This document shows, one piece after another, positions 1 through 8,956 of a stretch of DNA of 9,064 nt. The stretch's first letter is position 1. Each line of letters starts with the position of its first letter. A model generated the notes under the pieces. The model was given only the letters and a program-made list of their open reading frames with translations, had not been told where the DNA came from and made no database searches. The stretch lies in assembly GCA_014359855.1 (NCBI GenBank), contig JACIYQ010000308.1, forward strand, positions 1 through 9,064. Direction: 5' to 3'. The position numbers and the translations under genes are program-made. Origin of the DNA: Parvibaculum sp. Its GTDB lineage: Bacteria > Pseudomonadota > Alphaproteobacteria > Parvibaculales > Parvibaculaceae.

Positions 1-24
1 GCACACTCAGGAGGGTGCAGATAC

Positions 25-783
25 ATGGCGAACTACGATCAGGAACGGCTCCATCAGACCCGTGTCGGCGCGCGTGCCGACATGTCGATCGATCAGGGCC
101 TCCGGAGCTATATGCTCAGCGTCTACAACTACATGGCGGGCGCACTCGCGCTGACCGGGCTCGTTGCCTATTTCGCCTTCACGACTGCGACGGTCGAAAC
201 CGCGCAAGGCCTCGGCCTCACGAGTTTCGGCGAGACGCTCTACACGAGCCCGCTGCGCTGGGTCGTGATGCTGGCACCGCTCGGCTTCATCCTGGTGCTC
301 AGCTTCGGCATTCAGAAGCTCAGCCTCTCGGCAACCCAGGCGCTTTTCTGGGCCTTTGCCGGCGTGATGGGCCTGTCGCTGTCGAGCATCTTCCTCGTCT
401 ATACGGGGCAGAGCATCACAACGACCTTCTTCGTGACGGCGGCGGCCTTCGGCTCGCTCAGCCTTTACGGCTATACGACCAAGCGCGACCTGACCGGCAT
501 GGGCTCATTTCTCATCATGGGTCTGTTCGGCATCATCATCGCGATGGTCGTGAATATCTTCCTGCAGAGTTCGGCGCTGCAATTCGCGATCTCGGTGCTC
601 GGCGTGCTGATCTTCGCGGGCCTCACCGCCTACGACACTCAGCGCATCAAGGGCATGTATTACGAGGCCGACAGCGCCGTCGTTGCCGGCAAGAAGGCCG
701 TGATGGGGGCGCTCTCGCTCTATCTCGACTTCATCAACATGTTCCTGTTCCTGCTGCGTTTCATGGGCAGCCAGCGCGGCTAA
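25..783 (+). CDS. Bax inhibitor-1 / YccA family membrane protein
   Basis: A 252-residue integral membrane protein of the Bax inhibitor-1 (TMBIM/UPF0005) family, whose bacterial members (YccA, YbhL, BsYetJ) are inner-membrane proteins; BsYetJ is a pH-sensitive calcium leak channel, and E. coli YccA modulates the FtsH protease. Seven hydrophobic segments are visible at about residues 33-54, 78-96, 104-126, 131-150, 158-180, 185-204 and 229-247, after a polar N-terminus. The family pattern TAYDTQ (D204) at the end of helix 6 and YLDFIN (D235) in helix 7 is present; these Asp residues probably correspond to the di-aspartyl pH sensor of BsYetJ, although the spacing here (31) is longer. The start is well supported by AGGAGG at 9-14, ten bases before the ATG. 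It appears to be monocistronic, ending at a hairpin terminator. The family call is firm; whether it leaks calcium or acts on FtsH cannot be decided from sequence. Confidence 0.95.
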   Translation: MANYDQERLHQTRVGARADMSIDQGLRSYMLSVYNYMAGALALTGLVAYFAFTTATVETAQGLGLTSFGETLYTSPLRWVVMLAPLGFILVLSFGIQKLSLSATQALFWAFAGVMGLSLSSIFLVYTGQSITTTFFVTAAAFGSLSLYGYTTKRDLTGMGSFLIMGLFGIIIAMVVNIFLQSSALQFAISVLGVLIFAGLTAYDTQRIKGMYYEADSAVVAGKKAVMGALSLYLDFINMFLFLLRFMGSQRG

Positions 784-805
784 GCGCCCCGCATACCGGA
801 ACGAC

Positions 806-835
806 AAAGCCCCGGCAGCGATGCCGGGGCTTTTT
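806..835 (+). terminator. Intrinsic terminator between convergent genes, possibly bidirectional
   Basis: A perfect 12-bp stem (806-817 with 822-833, core GCCCCGGCA) closes on a GCGA tetraloop and runs into TTTTT at 831-835. It lies 23 bases past the BI-1 stop and 20 bases past the end of the convergent DUF2794 gene. On the minus strand the tail is weaker (TTT then GTCGTT), so termination in that direction is likely but less efficient. Confidence 0.9.
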
Positions 836-853
836 GTTCGAGGAATGGTTCCC

Positions 854-1264
854 TCAAGCGTCGATGAGGCGGAGCGAGCGCTTTTCGAAGACCTTGAGCA
901 CCTGGGCGAGTTCGTGGCCGCGCTTGAGGACGAGGCCCGTCGCCGCGATCACGCTGTAGGCGCCCTGTTTGCGGGCGAGCTTCGGGCGTTTCTCGATGCG
1001 GTAGAGGGGTATTTCGCTGGCGCGCCGGAAGACCGAGAAGATGGCCACATCGCGAAAGCCGCCCATCGCGTAGTCGCGCCATTCGCCCTCGGCGACTTTC
1101 CGCCCATAGACGGAAAGAATGGCATCGAGTTCCGCCCGGTTGAAGAAGACCTCTGCTTCCCGCGGCCGCGCGCCCGGCGGTTCCGGCGGCCTCGCGGTTC
1201 CGACAAGGCTGAGGCGGGTTTGCGCCGCTCCGCCGCGGGCGTCGTAGTCGGCACTATCGGACAT
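854..1264 (-). CDS. DUF2794 domain-containing protein
   Basis: A 136-residue soluble protein matching the DUF2794 family, which is essentially confined to Alphaproteobacteria and has no established function. The first ~38 residues are polar, proline-rich and probably disordered. The conserved domain follows, recognisable from the segments FNRAELDAILSVYGR, GEWRDYAMGG, AIFSVFRRASEIPLYRIEK, QGAYSVIAATG and LKRGHELAQVLKVF. There is no signal peptide or membrane segment, so it is cytoplasmic. The start is supported by GAAAGG (minus strand, 1271-1276), six bases from the ATG. It stands alone, convergent with the BI-1 gene and divergent from the intergenic region beyond 1265. No catalytic motif is visible; the many basic and aromatic residues would suit nucleic-acid or ligand binding, but that is speculation. 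Confidence 0.9.
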   Translation of the reverse strand: MSDSADYDARGGAAQTRLSLVGTARPPEPPGARPREAEVFFNRAELDAILSVYGRKVAEGEWRDYAMGGFRDVAIFSVFRRASEIPLYRIEKRPKLARKQGAYSVIAATGLVLKRGHELAQVLKVFEKRSLRLIDA

Positions 1265-1499
1265 GCGGCGCCTTTCGCTGGTTCGGGCCGGGACTGTCTA
1301 CAAGCATGGCACGAGGAGCGCGCCGCCGTCACCCGATTGTTACAAAACCCGCGGAGAGCGGCGCTTTTTCGGTGAAACGGCAAGAAGCGCGAAACCACAA
1401 TATTGCCTTGTTTCAGCCCTTGGGCAGCCACACTGAACCTCCATCTTTGCATCGTTGCCTCATTGGCCCGGTTCCTTGCGACGTTCCGGTTTCATCAGC

Positions 1500-1625
1500 C
1501 CCCCAGCCCCACCGGGATAGATTGGGGGAGCCGGGCCACCCCTTCCCCCGGGGAGAGGCAACTTCTTCCAAGAAAAGAGCGACAGCTCCGCCGCCCGGGA
1601 CTCCCCCCTCCCGGGCGGTTTCTTT
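1500..1625 (+). ncRNA. Candidate small RNA or processed leader with serial hairpins
   Basis: Successive potential hairpins: CCCCCA 1500-1505 with TGGGGG 1523-1528; an alternative, mutually exclusive GGGGGA 1524-1529 with TCCCCC 1544-1549; TTCT 1563-1566 with AGAA 1571-1574; GAGC 1577-1580 with GCTC 1585-1588; then a strong terminator at 1591-1618. The 5' end is a guess, since no good promoter is visible. It does not show the hallmark bases of SRP RNA, RNase P RNA, tmRNA or E. coli-type 6S RNA as far as I can judge. The evidence is the structure and the terminator that lacks an upstream gene. It could instead be the tail of a leader, or simply GC-rich intergenic sequence. Confidence 0.3.
1591..1625 (+). 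terminator. Strong intrinsic terminator with no upstream plus-strand gene
   Basis: A perfect 10-bp stem CCGCCCGGGA (1591-1600) with TCCCGGGCGG (1609-1618) and an eight-base C-rich loop (CTCCCCCC, 1601-1608), followed by TTTCTTTTT at 1619-1627. The nearest plus-strand gene upstream ends at 783 and already has its own terminator. This one therefore either ends an unannotated transcript, or acts as an attenuator or insulator before the ABC operon. Confidence 0.8.
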
Positions 1626-1870
1626 TTGTGCGTCTTGCCGTGGCCTTCCGGGCGTGGTGGCGCGCTGCCGCCAGATGAAGCATCTTTCACTTGAAGGGCC
1701 CTGCGTCCTGTTCTACACACGCTCCCGTCTTGCAGAGCTTTTCGGGGGAAGAGCGGAAGACGGCGCGCGATGCGGAACGGCCGGAAAGGCCGCTCCGGCG
1801 ACGCTTGAGGGAGAGACGCGATCAACCGGTCTGGCAGGGATATGGCGAGCGGAAACGCGGCGGGCGCAGC

Positions 1871-1876
1871 AGGTGG
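1871..1876 (+). promoter_or_regulatory. Ribosome binding site deciding the ABC ATPase start
   Basis: AGGTGG ends seven bases before the ATG at 1884. The upstream in-frame ATG at 1842 has AGGGA only one base away and nothing well spaced, so 1884 is the better start. Confidence 0.6.
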
Positions 1877-1883
1877 CGAGCCG

Positions 1884-2849
1884 ATGATTGTCATCGACGG
1901 GCTCACCAAGCAGTTCGGTCCATTCACCGCCGTCGACGGGATCAGCTTTTCCGTCGCCAAGGGCGAAGTGCTCGGCTTTCTCGGGCCGAACGGTGCCGGC
2001 AAATCCACGACAATGAAGATGGTGACGGGCTTTCTTGCGCCGAGCGCGGGAACGGCGCGCGTCTGCGGTCACGACATCGTCACCTCGACGCTCGATGCGC
2101 AGCGCATGATCGGCTATCTGCCGGAAGGTGCGCCGGCCTATGGCGACATGACGACGCGCGGTTTTCTCAAATTCATCGCGCGGGTGCGCCGCCTTTCGGG
2201 CGCGGAGGCGGACAAGGCGATCGGCAGCGCGGTGGAGGCGACGGAACTTGCCGGCGTTCTCGAGCAGCCGATCGACACGCTCTCCAAGGGTTTCCGCCGC
2301 CGTGTCGGCCTTGCGCAGGCGATCCTCCACAATCCGCCCGTCCTCATCATGGACGAGCCGACCGACGGTCTCGATCCGAACCAGAAATTCGAAGTGCGCA
2401 AGCTCATCGGCCGCATGGCCGCCGAGAAGGCCATCGTCATCTCGACGCATATCCTGGAAGAGGTGGATGCGATCTGCACGCGCGCGCTCATCATCGACCG
2501 TGGCCGGATCGTTGCGGACGGCACGCCGGCCGAACTCATGTCGCGCTCGCGCTACCACAATGCGGTGTCGCTGACGCTTGGCGGCCGCACGACGGTGGAA
2601 ACGGCGGAGAAGCTGCGCTCGCTCGCGGGCATCGAGAGCATCGAGGTTTCGCCGCGCGGCGGCGAGACGACCTTCACGCTCTTTCCCGCCCGTTCGGGCG
2701 AAGGCGACACGATGCTGGTCGATGCCGTGGCGCGGATCGCACGCGAGGAGAACTGGCAGGTGCGCGCGCTTTACGGCGAGGCCGGCCGCCTCGACGAAGT
2801 GTTCCGCCGTCTGACGCGGCCCGATGCGGGCGGAAAGGAAGCGGCATGA
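1884..2849 (+). CDS. ABC transporter ATP-binding protein, GldA/CcmA-like (ABC-2 type)
   Basis: A 321-residue cytoplasmic ATPase that would power the membrane complex encoded downstream. Visible motifs, numbered from the ATG at 1884: Walker A GPNGAGKST (34-42); a Q-loop position reading YLPEGAP with Glu in place of Gln; signature LSKGFRRR (133-140) instead of LSGGQ; Walker B VLIMDEP (153-159) with the catalytic Glu and the D-loop following; and the switch His in ISTH (H189). The LSKGF signature and Glu at the Q-loop are common in the GldA/DrrA/NatA-type branch that pairs with ABC-2 permeases, so they do not suggest inactivity. After about residue 230 comes an extra C-terminal domain of the sort found in this branch. 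An in-frame ATG at 1842 would add 14 low-complexity residues (MASGNAAGAAGGEP) but lacks a spaced ribosome-binding site. The stop overlaps the permease start (ATGA). The family is firm; the substrate is unknown. Confidence 0.93.
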   Translation: MIVIDGLTKQFGPFTAVDGISFSVAKGEVLGFLGPNGAGKSTTMKMVTGFLAPSAGTARVCGHDIVTSTLDAQRMIGYLPEGAPAYGDMTTRGFLKFIARVRRLSGAEADKAIGSAVEATELAGVLEQPIDTLSKGFRRRVGLAQAILHNPPVLIMDEPTDGLDPNQKFEVRKLIGRMAAEKAIVISTHILEEVDAICTRALIIDRGRIVADGTPAELMSRSRYHNAVSLTLGGRTTVETAEKLRSLAGIESIEVSPRGGETTFTLFPARSGEGDTMLVDAVARIAREENWQVRALYGEAGRLDEVFRRLTRPDAGGKEAA

Positions 2850-3580
2850 ACGAACTTCTCGCCGTTTTCCGCCGCGAGCTCGGCGGCTATTTCGCGACAC
2901 CGCTCGCCTTCATCTTCATCGTGATCTTCCTGTTCACGATGGGCGCCTTCACCTTCTATCTCGGCGCCTATTACGAGAGCGATCAGGCGGACCTCACGAT
3001 CTTCTTCAGCTTCCATCCCTGGCTCTACCTGTTCCTCATTCCCGCCATTTCAATGCGGCTATGGGCGGAGGAGCGGCGTTCGGGATCGATCGAGCTTCTC
3101 TTGTCGCTGCCCGTGCCGCTCTGGGCGGCGGTGCTCGGCAAGTTTCTCGCGGCATGGGCCTTTTCGGGCATCGCGCTCGCGCTCACCTTTCCGATGTGGC
3201 TCACCGTGAATTATCTCGGCGATCCGGACAATGGCGTGGTGCTTGCGGGCTATCTCGGCAGCTTCTTCATGGCGGGCGGCTATCTCGCCATCGGGTCGTG
3301 CCTGTCGGCGGTGACGCGCAACCAGGTGATCGCCTTCGTCGTGAGCGTCGCCGTGTCGTTTCTCTTCACGGTGTCGGGGCTTCCCATCGTGACCGATTTC
3401 TTCGCGAGCTGGGCGCCGCAGCAGGTGCTGTCCACCATCGCGTCGTTCTCCTTCCTCACGCATTTCGAGGCGATCACGCGCGGCGTCATCGACCTTCGCG
3501 ACATCGTCTATTTCACCACGCTGATCGGCGCCTGGCTTATCGCCTGCGGCATCGTGGTCGACATGAAGAAGGCGGGGTAG
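2846..3580 (+). CDS. ABC-2 type permease, GldF-like
   Basis: A 244-residue inner-membrane permease with about six hydrophobic helices, near residues 18-40, 57-72, 98-121, 131-154, 158-180 and 219-239. The segment after the second helix, RLWAEERRSGSIELLLSLPV (71-90), is the characteristic GldF-type cytoplasmic loop that probably couples to the ATPase; FHPWLYLFLIPA just before it is also typical. The ATG overlaps the ATPase stop by four bases (ATGA, 2846-2849), and AAAGGAA (2834-2840) supplies the ribosome-binding site, so translation is probably coupled. In Flavobacterium, GldA and GldF with GldG form an ABC transporter needed for gliding, but the same gene set is widespread in non-gliding bacteria, where its cargo is unknown. 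NosY-like permeases are a related alternative; the GldG-type neighbour argues for the Gld branch. Confidence 0.92.
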   Translation: MNELLAVFRRELGGYFATPLAFIFIVIFLFTMGAFTFYLGAYYESDQADLTIFFSFHPWLYLFLIPAISMRLWAEERRSGSIELLLSLPVPLWAAVLGKFLAAWAFSGIALALTFPMWLTVNYLGDPDNGVVLAGYLGSFFMAGGYLAIGSCLSAVTRNQVIAFVVSVAVSFLFTVSGLPIVTDFFASWAPQQVLSTIASFSFLTHFEAITRGVIDLRDIVYFTTLIGAWLIACGIVVDMKKAG

Positions 3581-3583
3581 GCG

Positions 3584-5533
3584 ATGTTCAACGGGCAGAT
3601 CAGCCGCTCGGCCTATCGCATCATCATGCTGGTGCTGCTCGCCGTGCTTTTCCTTTCGGTGAACATGTTCTCGAACGTGGTGTTCCGCTCGGCGCGGATC
3701 GACCTCACGGAGAACAGTCTCTACACGCTCTCGGACGGCACGCGGGAAGTCGCCGCGGCGATCGAGGAGCCGATCACGCTGCGCTTCTTCTATTCGGAAA
3801 AGCTTGCGACCGATTACGGGCGCATCCGCACCTATGCAGGCCATGTGCGCGACCTGCTGGAAGAAATCCGCGCGGCGTCGGGCGGCAAGGTGCGCCTCGA
3901 GGTGATCGAGCCGGAGCCCTTCTCCGAGGAAGAAGACCTCGCCATGTCGCTCGGCCTCAAGGGCGCGCCGACGCAATCGGGCGACATCATCTATTTCGGT
4001 CTCGTCGGCACCAATTCGGTGGACGGGCTCGAAGCCATTCCCTTCTTTTCCGATGAGCGCGATCAATACCTCGAATACGACATCGCGCGGATGATCCAGA
4101 ACCTGAGCCGTCCCGAGCGCCCCGTGCTCGGCATCGTCACCAATCTTCCGCTCGACACGGGCACGGGCGGCCTCATGTCGGCGATGCGCGGCGACTCGCT
4201 GCCCTTCATGATCTATGAGGAATTGCAGAACCGCTTCGAGATCGAGTTCCTGGAACAGCAGTTCCAGAAGGTGCCGGACCGCGTCGACGTTCTGATGATC
4301 GCGCATCCAAGGCCGCTCGACACGCCGACGCTTTATGCGCTCGACCAGTTCGTGATGCGGGGCGGGCATGTGCTTGCCTTCGTCGATCCGCATTCGGAGG
4401 TGAGCCTCACGGCCGGGCCGAACGGGGATCCGATACGCGGCTACACCGAGCAATCAGATCTCGGGCCGCTTCTGGAAAGCTGGGGTGTTCATTACGACCC
4501 CTCGAAGATCGCCGGCGACCGGAAGCTTGCGCAGCGCGTGCAGACGGGGCTCGATGCGCGAAGGCAGGAGAGCGACTATGTGCTCTGGCTCGCCGTGCCG
4601 CGCGAGAATGTGGATGCGAACGATCTCGTGACGGCGAATGTCTCGCGCCTCAATCTCGGCACGGTGGGCTATTTCACGCCGGTCGAAAACGCGACGACGG
4701 TGTTCTCGCCGCTCGTCACCACGTCGGAAGAATCGCAACTCTACGACGTCGAAGAGGTGAAGAAGGGGCCGCGCCCGGACGATCTCATTCGTGCCTTCAA
4801 ACCGTCGGAGCAGCGCTACGTCATTGCGGCGCGGCTGTCGGGTCCAGTGAAGAGCGCGTTCTCCGGTCCGCCGGAGGAAGAGCCCGTGGCGCAGGAAGGC
4901 GCCGCCTCGCCCCGCCGCTCCAGGGACAAGGCGGGCTCCTATATCGCGCAATCGCAGAAAGACGCGAACATCATCGTCTTCGCGGACAGCGACATTTTCG
5001 ACGACCGCTTCTGGGTCAGGACGGAATCCTATCTTGGCGAGCGCGTGGCGCAGCCGATGGCGGACAATGCCATCTTCATCATGTCCGCCATCGACAATCT
5101 GATGGGGTCGAACGAACTCATCTCGCTTCGGGCGCGCAGCAAATCCGACCGGCCCTTCGCCGTGGTGGAGGAGCTTCGCCGTTCCGCCGAACGGCGATTC
5201 CTCGCCGAGCAGGAAACGCTCGAGAAGAAGATCGAAACGGCCGAGCGCAATCTCACCGCATTGCAGACGGGCGATGCGAGCGCCGATGCCGCGAGCGGCG
5301 GACCTGACGACGGGGAGGCGGCGGCCATCAAGCAGTTCCGCAGCGAGATTCTCGAAAGCCGCAAGGCGCTGCGCGACGTGCAGGGCGATCTTCGCCGCGA
5401 TGTCGAGCGGCTGGGTGCGCAGCTTCGCTTCTTCAACATCGCCCTTGTGCCGCTTCTGCTTGCGGCCGTTGCGGGTGTGGCGGCCATCCTGCGGTATCGC
5501 CGCCGCAAGGCGCGCGTGGAAAAGAGGGCGTGA
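3584..5533 (+). CDS. GldG-family ABC transporter auxiliary protein
   Basis: A 649-residue protein of the family annotated as an ABC-type transport system auxiliary component involved in gliding motility. An N-terminal membrane anchor (about 12-34) is followed by the typical NSLYTLSDGT stretch (44-53), then a large, probably periplasmic region. Residues 234-269 (from VDVLMIAHP through FVMRGGHVLAFVDP) match the conserved core of the GIFT-type fold that GldG shares with eukaryotic IFT52 and OST48. Residues 531-615 are charged and heptad-like, a probable coiled coil broken by an Asp/Ala/Gly-rich linker. A second membrane helix (618-637) ends in a very basic tail, so both ends should be cytoplasmic. 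The gene starts three bases after the permease stop. It has no enzymatic motif; a role as a substrate-binding or scaffold partner of the transporter is inference. Length and architecture are normal for the family. Confidence 0.9.
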   Translation: MFNGQISRSAYRIIMLVLLAVLFLSVNMFSNVVFRSARIDLTENSLYTLSDGTREVAAAIEEPITLRFFYSEKLATDYGRIRTYAGHVRDLLEEIRAASGGKVRLEVIEPEPFSEEEDLAMSLGLKGAPTQSGDIIYFGLVGTNSVDGLEAIPFFSDERDQYLEYDIARMIQNLSRPERPVLGIVTNLPLDTGTGGLMSAMRGDSLPFMIYEELQNRFEIEFLEQQFQKVPDRVDVLMIAHPRPLDTPTLYALDQFVMRGGHVLAFVDPHSEVSLTAGPNGDPIRGYTEQSDLGPLLESWGVHYDPSKIAGDRKLAQRVQTGLDARRQESDYVLWLAVPRENVDANDLVTANVSRLNLGTVGYFTPVENATTVFSPLVTTSEESQLYDVEEVKKGPRPDDLIRAFKPSEQRYVIAARLSGPVKSAFSGPPEEEPVAQEGAASPRRSRDKAGSYIAQSQKDANIIVFADSDIFDDRFWVRTESYLGERVAQPMADNAIFIMSAIDNLMGSNELISLRARSKSDRPFAVVEELRRSAERRFLAEQETLEKKIETAERNLTALQTGDASADAASGGPDDGEAAAIKQFRSEILESRKALRDVQGDLRRDVERLGAQLRFFNIALVPLLLAAVAGVAAILRYRRRKARVEKRA

Positions 5534-5538
5534 CAGTC

Positions 5539-6669
5539 ATGTGGCAGACCCTCTGGAACAACAAGCCGCAGCGGAACCTCGCGCTGCTTGCCGCCGCAAC
5601 CTTTATCGCGGTGATCGCGGCAACCATTGCCGTCGTGAACGACGGGAGCAGCGTGCGCGCGAGCTTCGTGCCCTATCCGCTCTTCGAGGGGCTCGATGCG
5701 AAACTCGATCAGGTCGACCGGATCGTCTATACGGCGAGCCGGGGCATGAACGGCGTCTCGCAAATCGAACTCAAGCGCAATGCGGATGGCGGCTGGGTCG
5801 CGCCTTCGCGCGGCGGCTATCCGGTGAGCGAAGGCCTCATCAAGAAAACATTGCTCGGCGTCGGCCAGATGGAGGCCTATGAACCGCGAACGGCCAATCC
5901 CGAATGGCACCGCAATCTCGGCTTGCTGAAGCCCGAGGATATCGGCTCGGCGTTGCGTATTGAATTCTTCAAGGGCGAGGAGCGGCTTGCCGGTCTTCTC
6001 GCCGGCAAGGTGCCCGAGCGGGCGGTGGACGTGAAAGGCGAAGGCCTCATTTATGTGCGCCGCGACGGCGAGGACGAAACCTTTCTCGCGCGCGGGCGGC
6101 TGCCACTCTACAAGAGCGTGAACGACTGGCTCGATCCGGCCTTTATCGACATTCCGCGCGAGAAGCTTGCCCGCGTCACGCTCTGGGCGGGGACCGAAAC
6201 ACCGGTCCTGCTTTCGCGTGGGCCGGGCGATGAAAATTTCACCATCGAAAATGCGCCCGAAGGCCGCGTGTCGCGCGGTGCGGCCGTTGCGAACAAGGTG
6301 GCGACCGCAATTCTCGGATCGCCCTTCGACGATGTGGCGCCTGCCGAGACGCTCGAATTTCCGGACGAAGCGCCGCGCGCCGTATTCGAGACGTTCGACG
6401 GGCTGCGCCTCACCATGCTGATGGCGGGCGAGGGCGGCGCGCTCTGGGCGAAGTTCGAGGCGGAGGCCGATCCGGCGCTGGTGCCGGAGGGTGAGGATAT
6501 CGCGCCCGCCGAGCAGCGGGCCGGAGAACTCAATGCGCGGCTGTCGGCATGGACCTACAAGCTGCCGCAGGATCTCGGCAACCAGCTCACCCAGACGATG
6601 GACCTGCTGACACGCGAGGCGGGGCCCGCCGATGCGATGAGCCCCATGCCGGAGCAGACGGCACCCTGA
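5539..6669 (+). CDS. DUF4340 domain-containing membrane-anchored protein
   Basis: A 376-residue protein with one N-terminal helix (about 13-33) after a short basic cytoplasmic end, and a large soluble part that should face the periplasm. The soluble part resembles DUF4340, which recurs beside GldG-like genes in many bacteria: note WHRNLGLLKPEDIG and, later, NDWLDPAFIDIPREKLARVTL. The C-terminal third is acidic and less conserved. Two starts are possible. GTG at 5530 overlaps the gldG-like stop (GTGA), but AGAGGG (5523-5528) lies only one base from it; the same AGAGGG is ten bases from the ATG at 5539, which I prefer. No catalytic residues stand out. As the last gene of the operon, it is likely a structural or substrate-handling partner of the GldG-like protein. 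No plus-strand terminator is obvious after it. Confidence 0.85.
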   Translation: MWQTLWNNKPQRNLALLAAATFIAVIAATIAVVNDGSSVRASFVPYPLFEGLDAKLDQVDRIVYTASRGMNGVSQIELKRNADGGWVAPSRGGYPVSEGLIKKTLLGVGQMEAYEPRTANPEWHRNLGLLKPEDIGSALRIEFFKGEERLAGLLAGKVPERAVDVKGEGLIYVRRDGEDETFLARGRLPLYKSVNDWLDPAFIDIPREKLARVTLWAGTETPVLLSRGPGDENFTIENAPEGRVSRGAAVANKVATAILGSPFDDVAPAETLEFPDEAPRAVFETFDGLRLTMLMAGEGGALWAKFEAEADPALVPEGEDIAPAEQRAGELNARLSAWTYKLPQDLGNQLTQTMDLLTREAGPADAMSPMPEQTAP

Positions 6670-6806
6670 TCCGCTAGTTCATGGCCATTTGCGCGGCGCC
6701 GAGGACCGGCCCGACACCCTTTTGCCCGTGAAGGAGATTTCGACCGGGAGCGGCCTTGCGCCCCGCGGCGGCGAGTCACGTTGGAGTGATTTGAGGCGCT
6801 CCCGAC

Positions 6807-6834
6807 AAAAAAGGGCGCCCCGGAGGGCGCCCTT
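6807..6834 (-). terminator. Intrinsic terminator of the aconitase gene
   Basis: Read on the minus strand, a perfect 10-bp stem AAGGGCGCCC (6825-6834 with 6811-6820) closes on a four-base loop (6821-6824) and ends in six T residues (complement of AAAAAA, 6807-6812). It begins 24 bases past the aconitase stop. On the plus strand no T-run follows, so it probably does not serve the DUF4340 gene. The remaining 188-base gap (6670-6857) contains nothing else convincing; a 7-bp inverted pair GGGAGCG (6746-6752) / CGCTCCC (6797-6803) is seen, of unknown meaning. Confidence 0.9.
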
Positions 6835-6857
6835 CATATCGGTCAGGCGTTTCCGCC

Positions 6858-8948
<2,091 letters not shown>

Positions 8949-8956
8949 CTAATCCG

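Larger units (their letters stand above)
1265..1883. other. Long intergenic region without a convincing protein gene
   Basis: About 620 bases between the divergent DUF2794 gene and the ABC operon. Several frames are open here, but their translations are Arg/Pro/Ser-rich with no recognisable family and no good ribosome-binding site, so none is called. The left part (1265-1490) should hold the DUF2794 promoter; no clear -35/-10 pair was found. The centre (1500-1625) holds consecutive hairpins and a terminator, listed separately. The right part (1626-1883) must hold the promoter and leader of the ABC operon. The only weak sigma-70-like pair seen is TTGAAG (1691-1696) and TACACA (1714-1719) with a 17-base spacer, too degenerate to call. 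Confidence 0.6.

Noticed and set aside
1524..1600. Resemblance to 4.5S SRP RNA or 6S RNA because of GC-rich stems
   Set aside because: The SRP apical motif (GGAAGGAAGCAGCC-like) and the 6S central bubble layout are not present.
1691..1719. Possible sigma-70-type promoter TTGAAG - 17 - TACACA for the ABC operon
   Set aside because: Only four and three matches to consensus; too weak to claim among random GC-rich sequence.
1306..1887. Open frames in the intergenic region (193 and 182 residues on opposite strands)
   Set aside because: Pro/Ser/Arg-rich translations, no homology recognised, no spaced ribosome-binding site, and they run through the terminator hairpin.
1691..2845. Plus-strand frame open from 1691 to the permease, in frame with it, which would give a 629-residue fusion
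   Set aside because: The part before 2846 is Arg-rich shadow translation of the ATPase; the real permease begins at ATG 2846 with its own ribosome-binding site.
3059..4453. 464-residue open frame on the minus strand opposite the permease and GldG-like gene
   Set aside because: It is a GC-driven shadow of two real genes; its composition is His/Arg/Glu repetitive and it has no recognisable motif.
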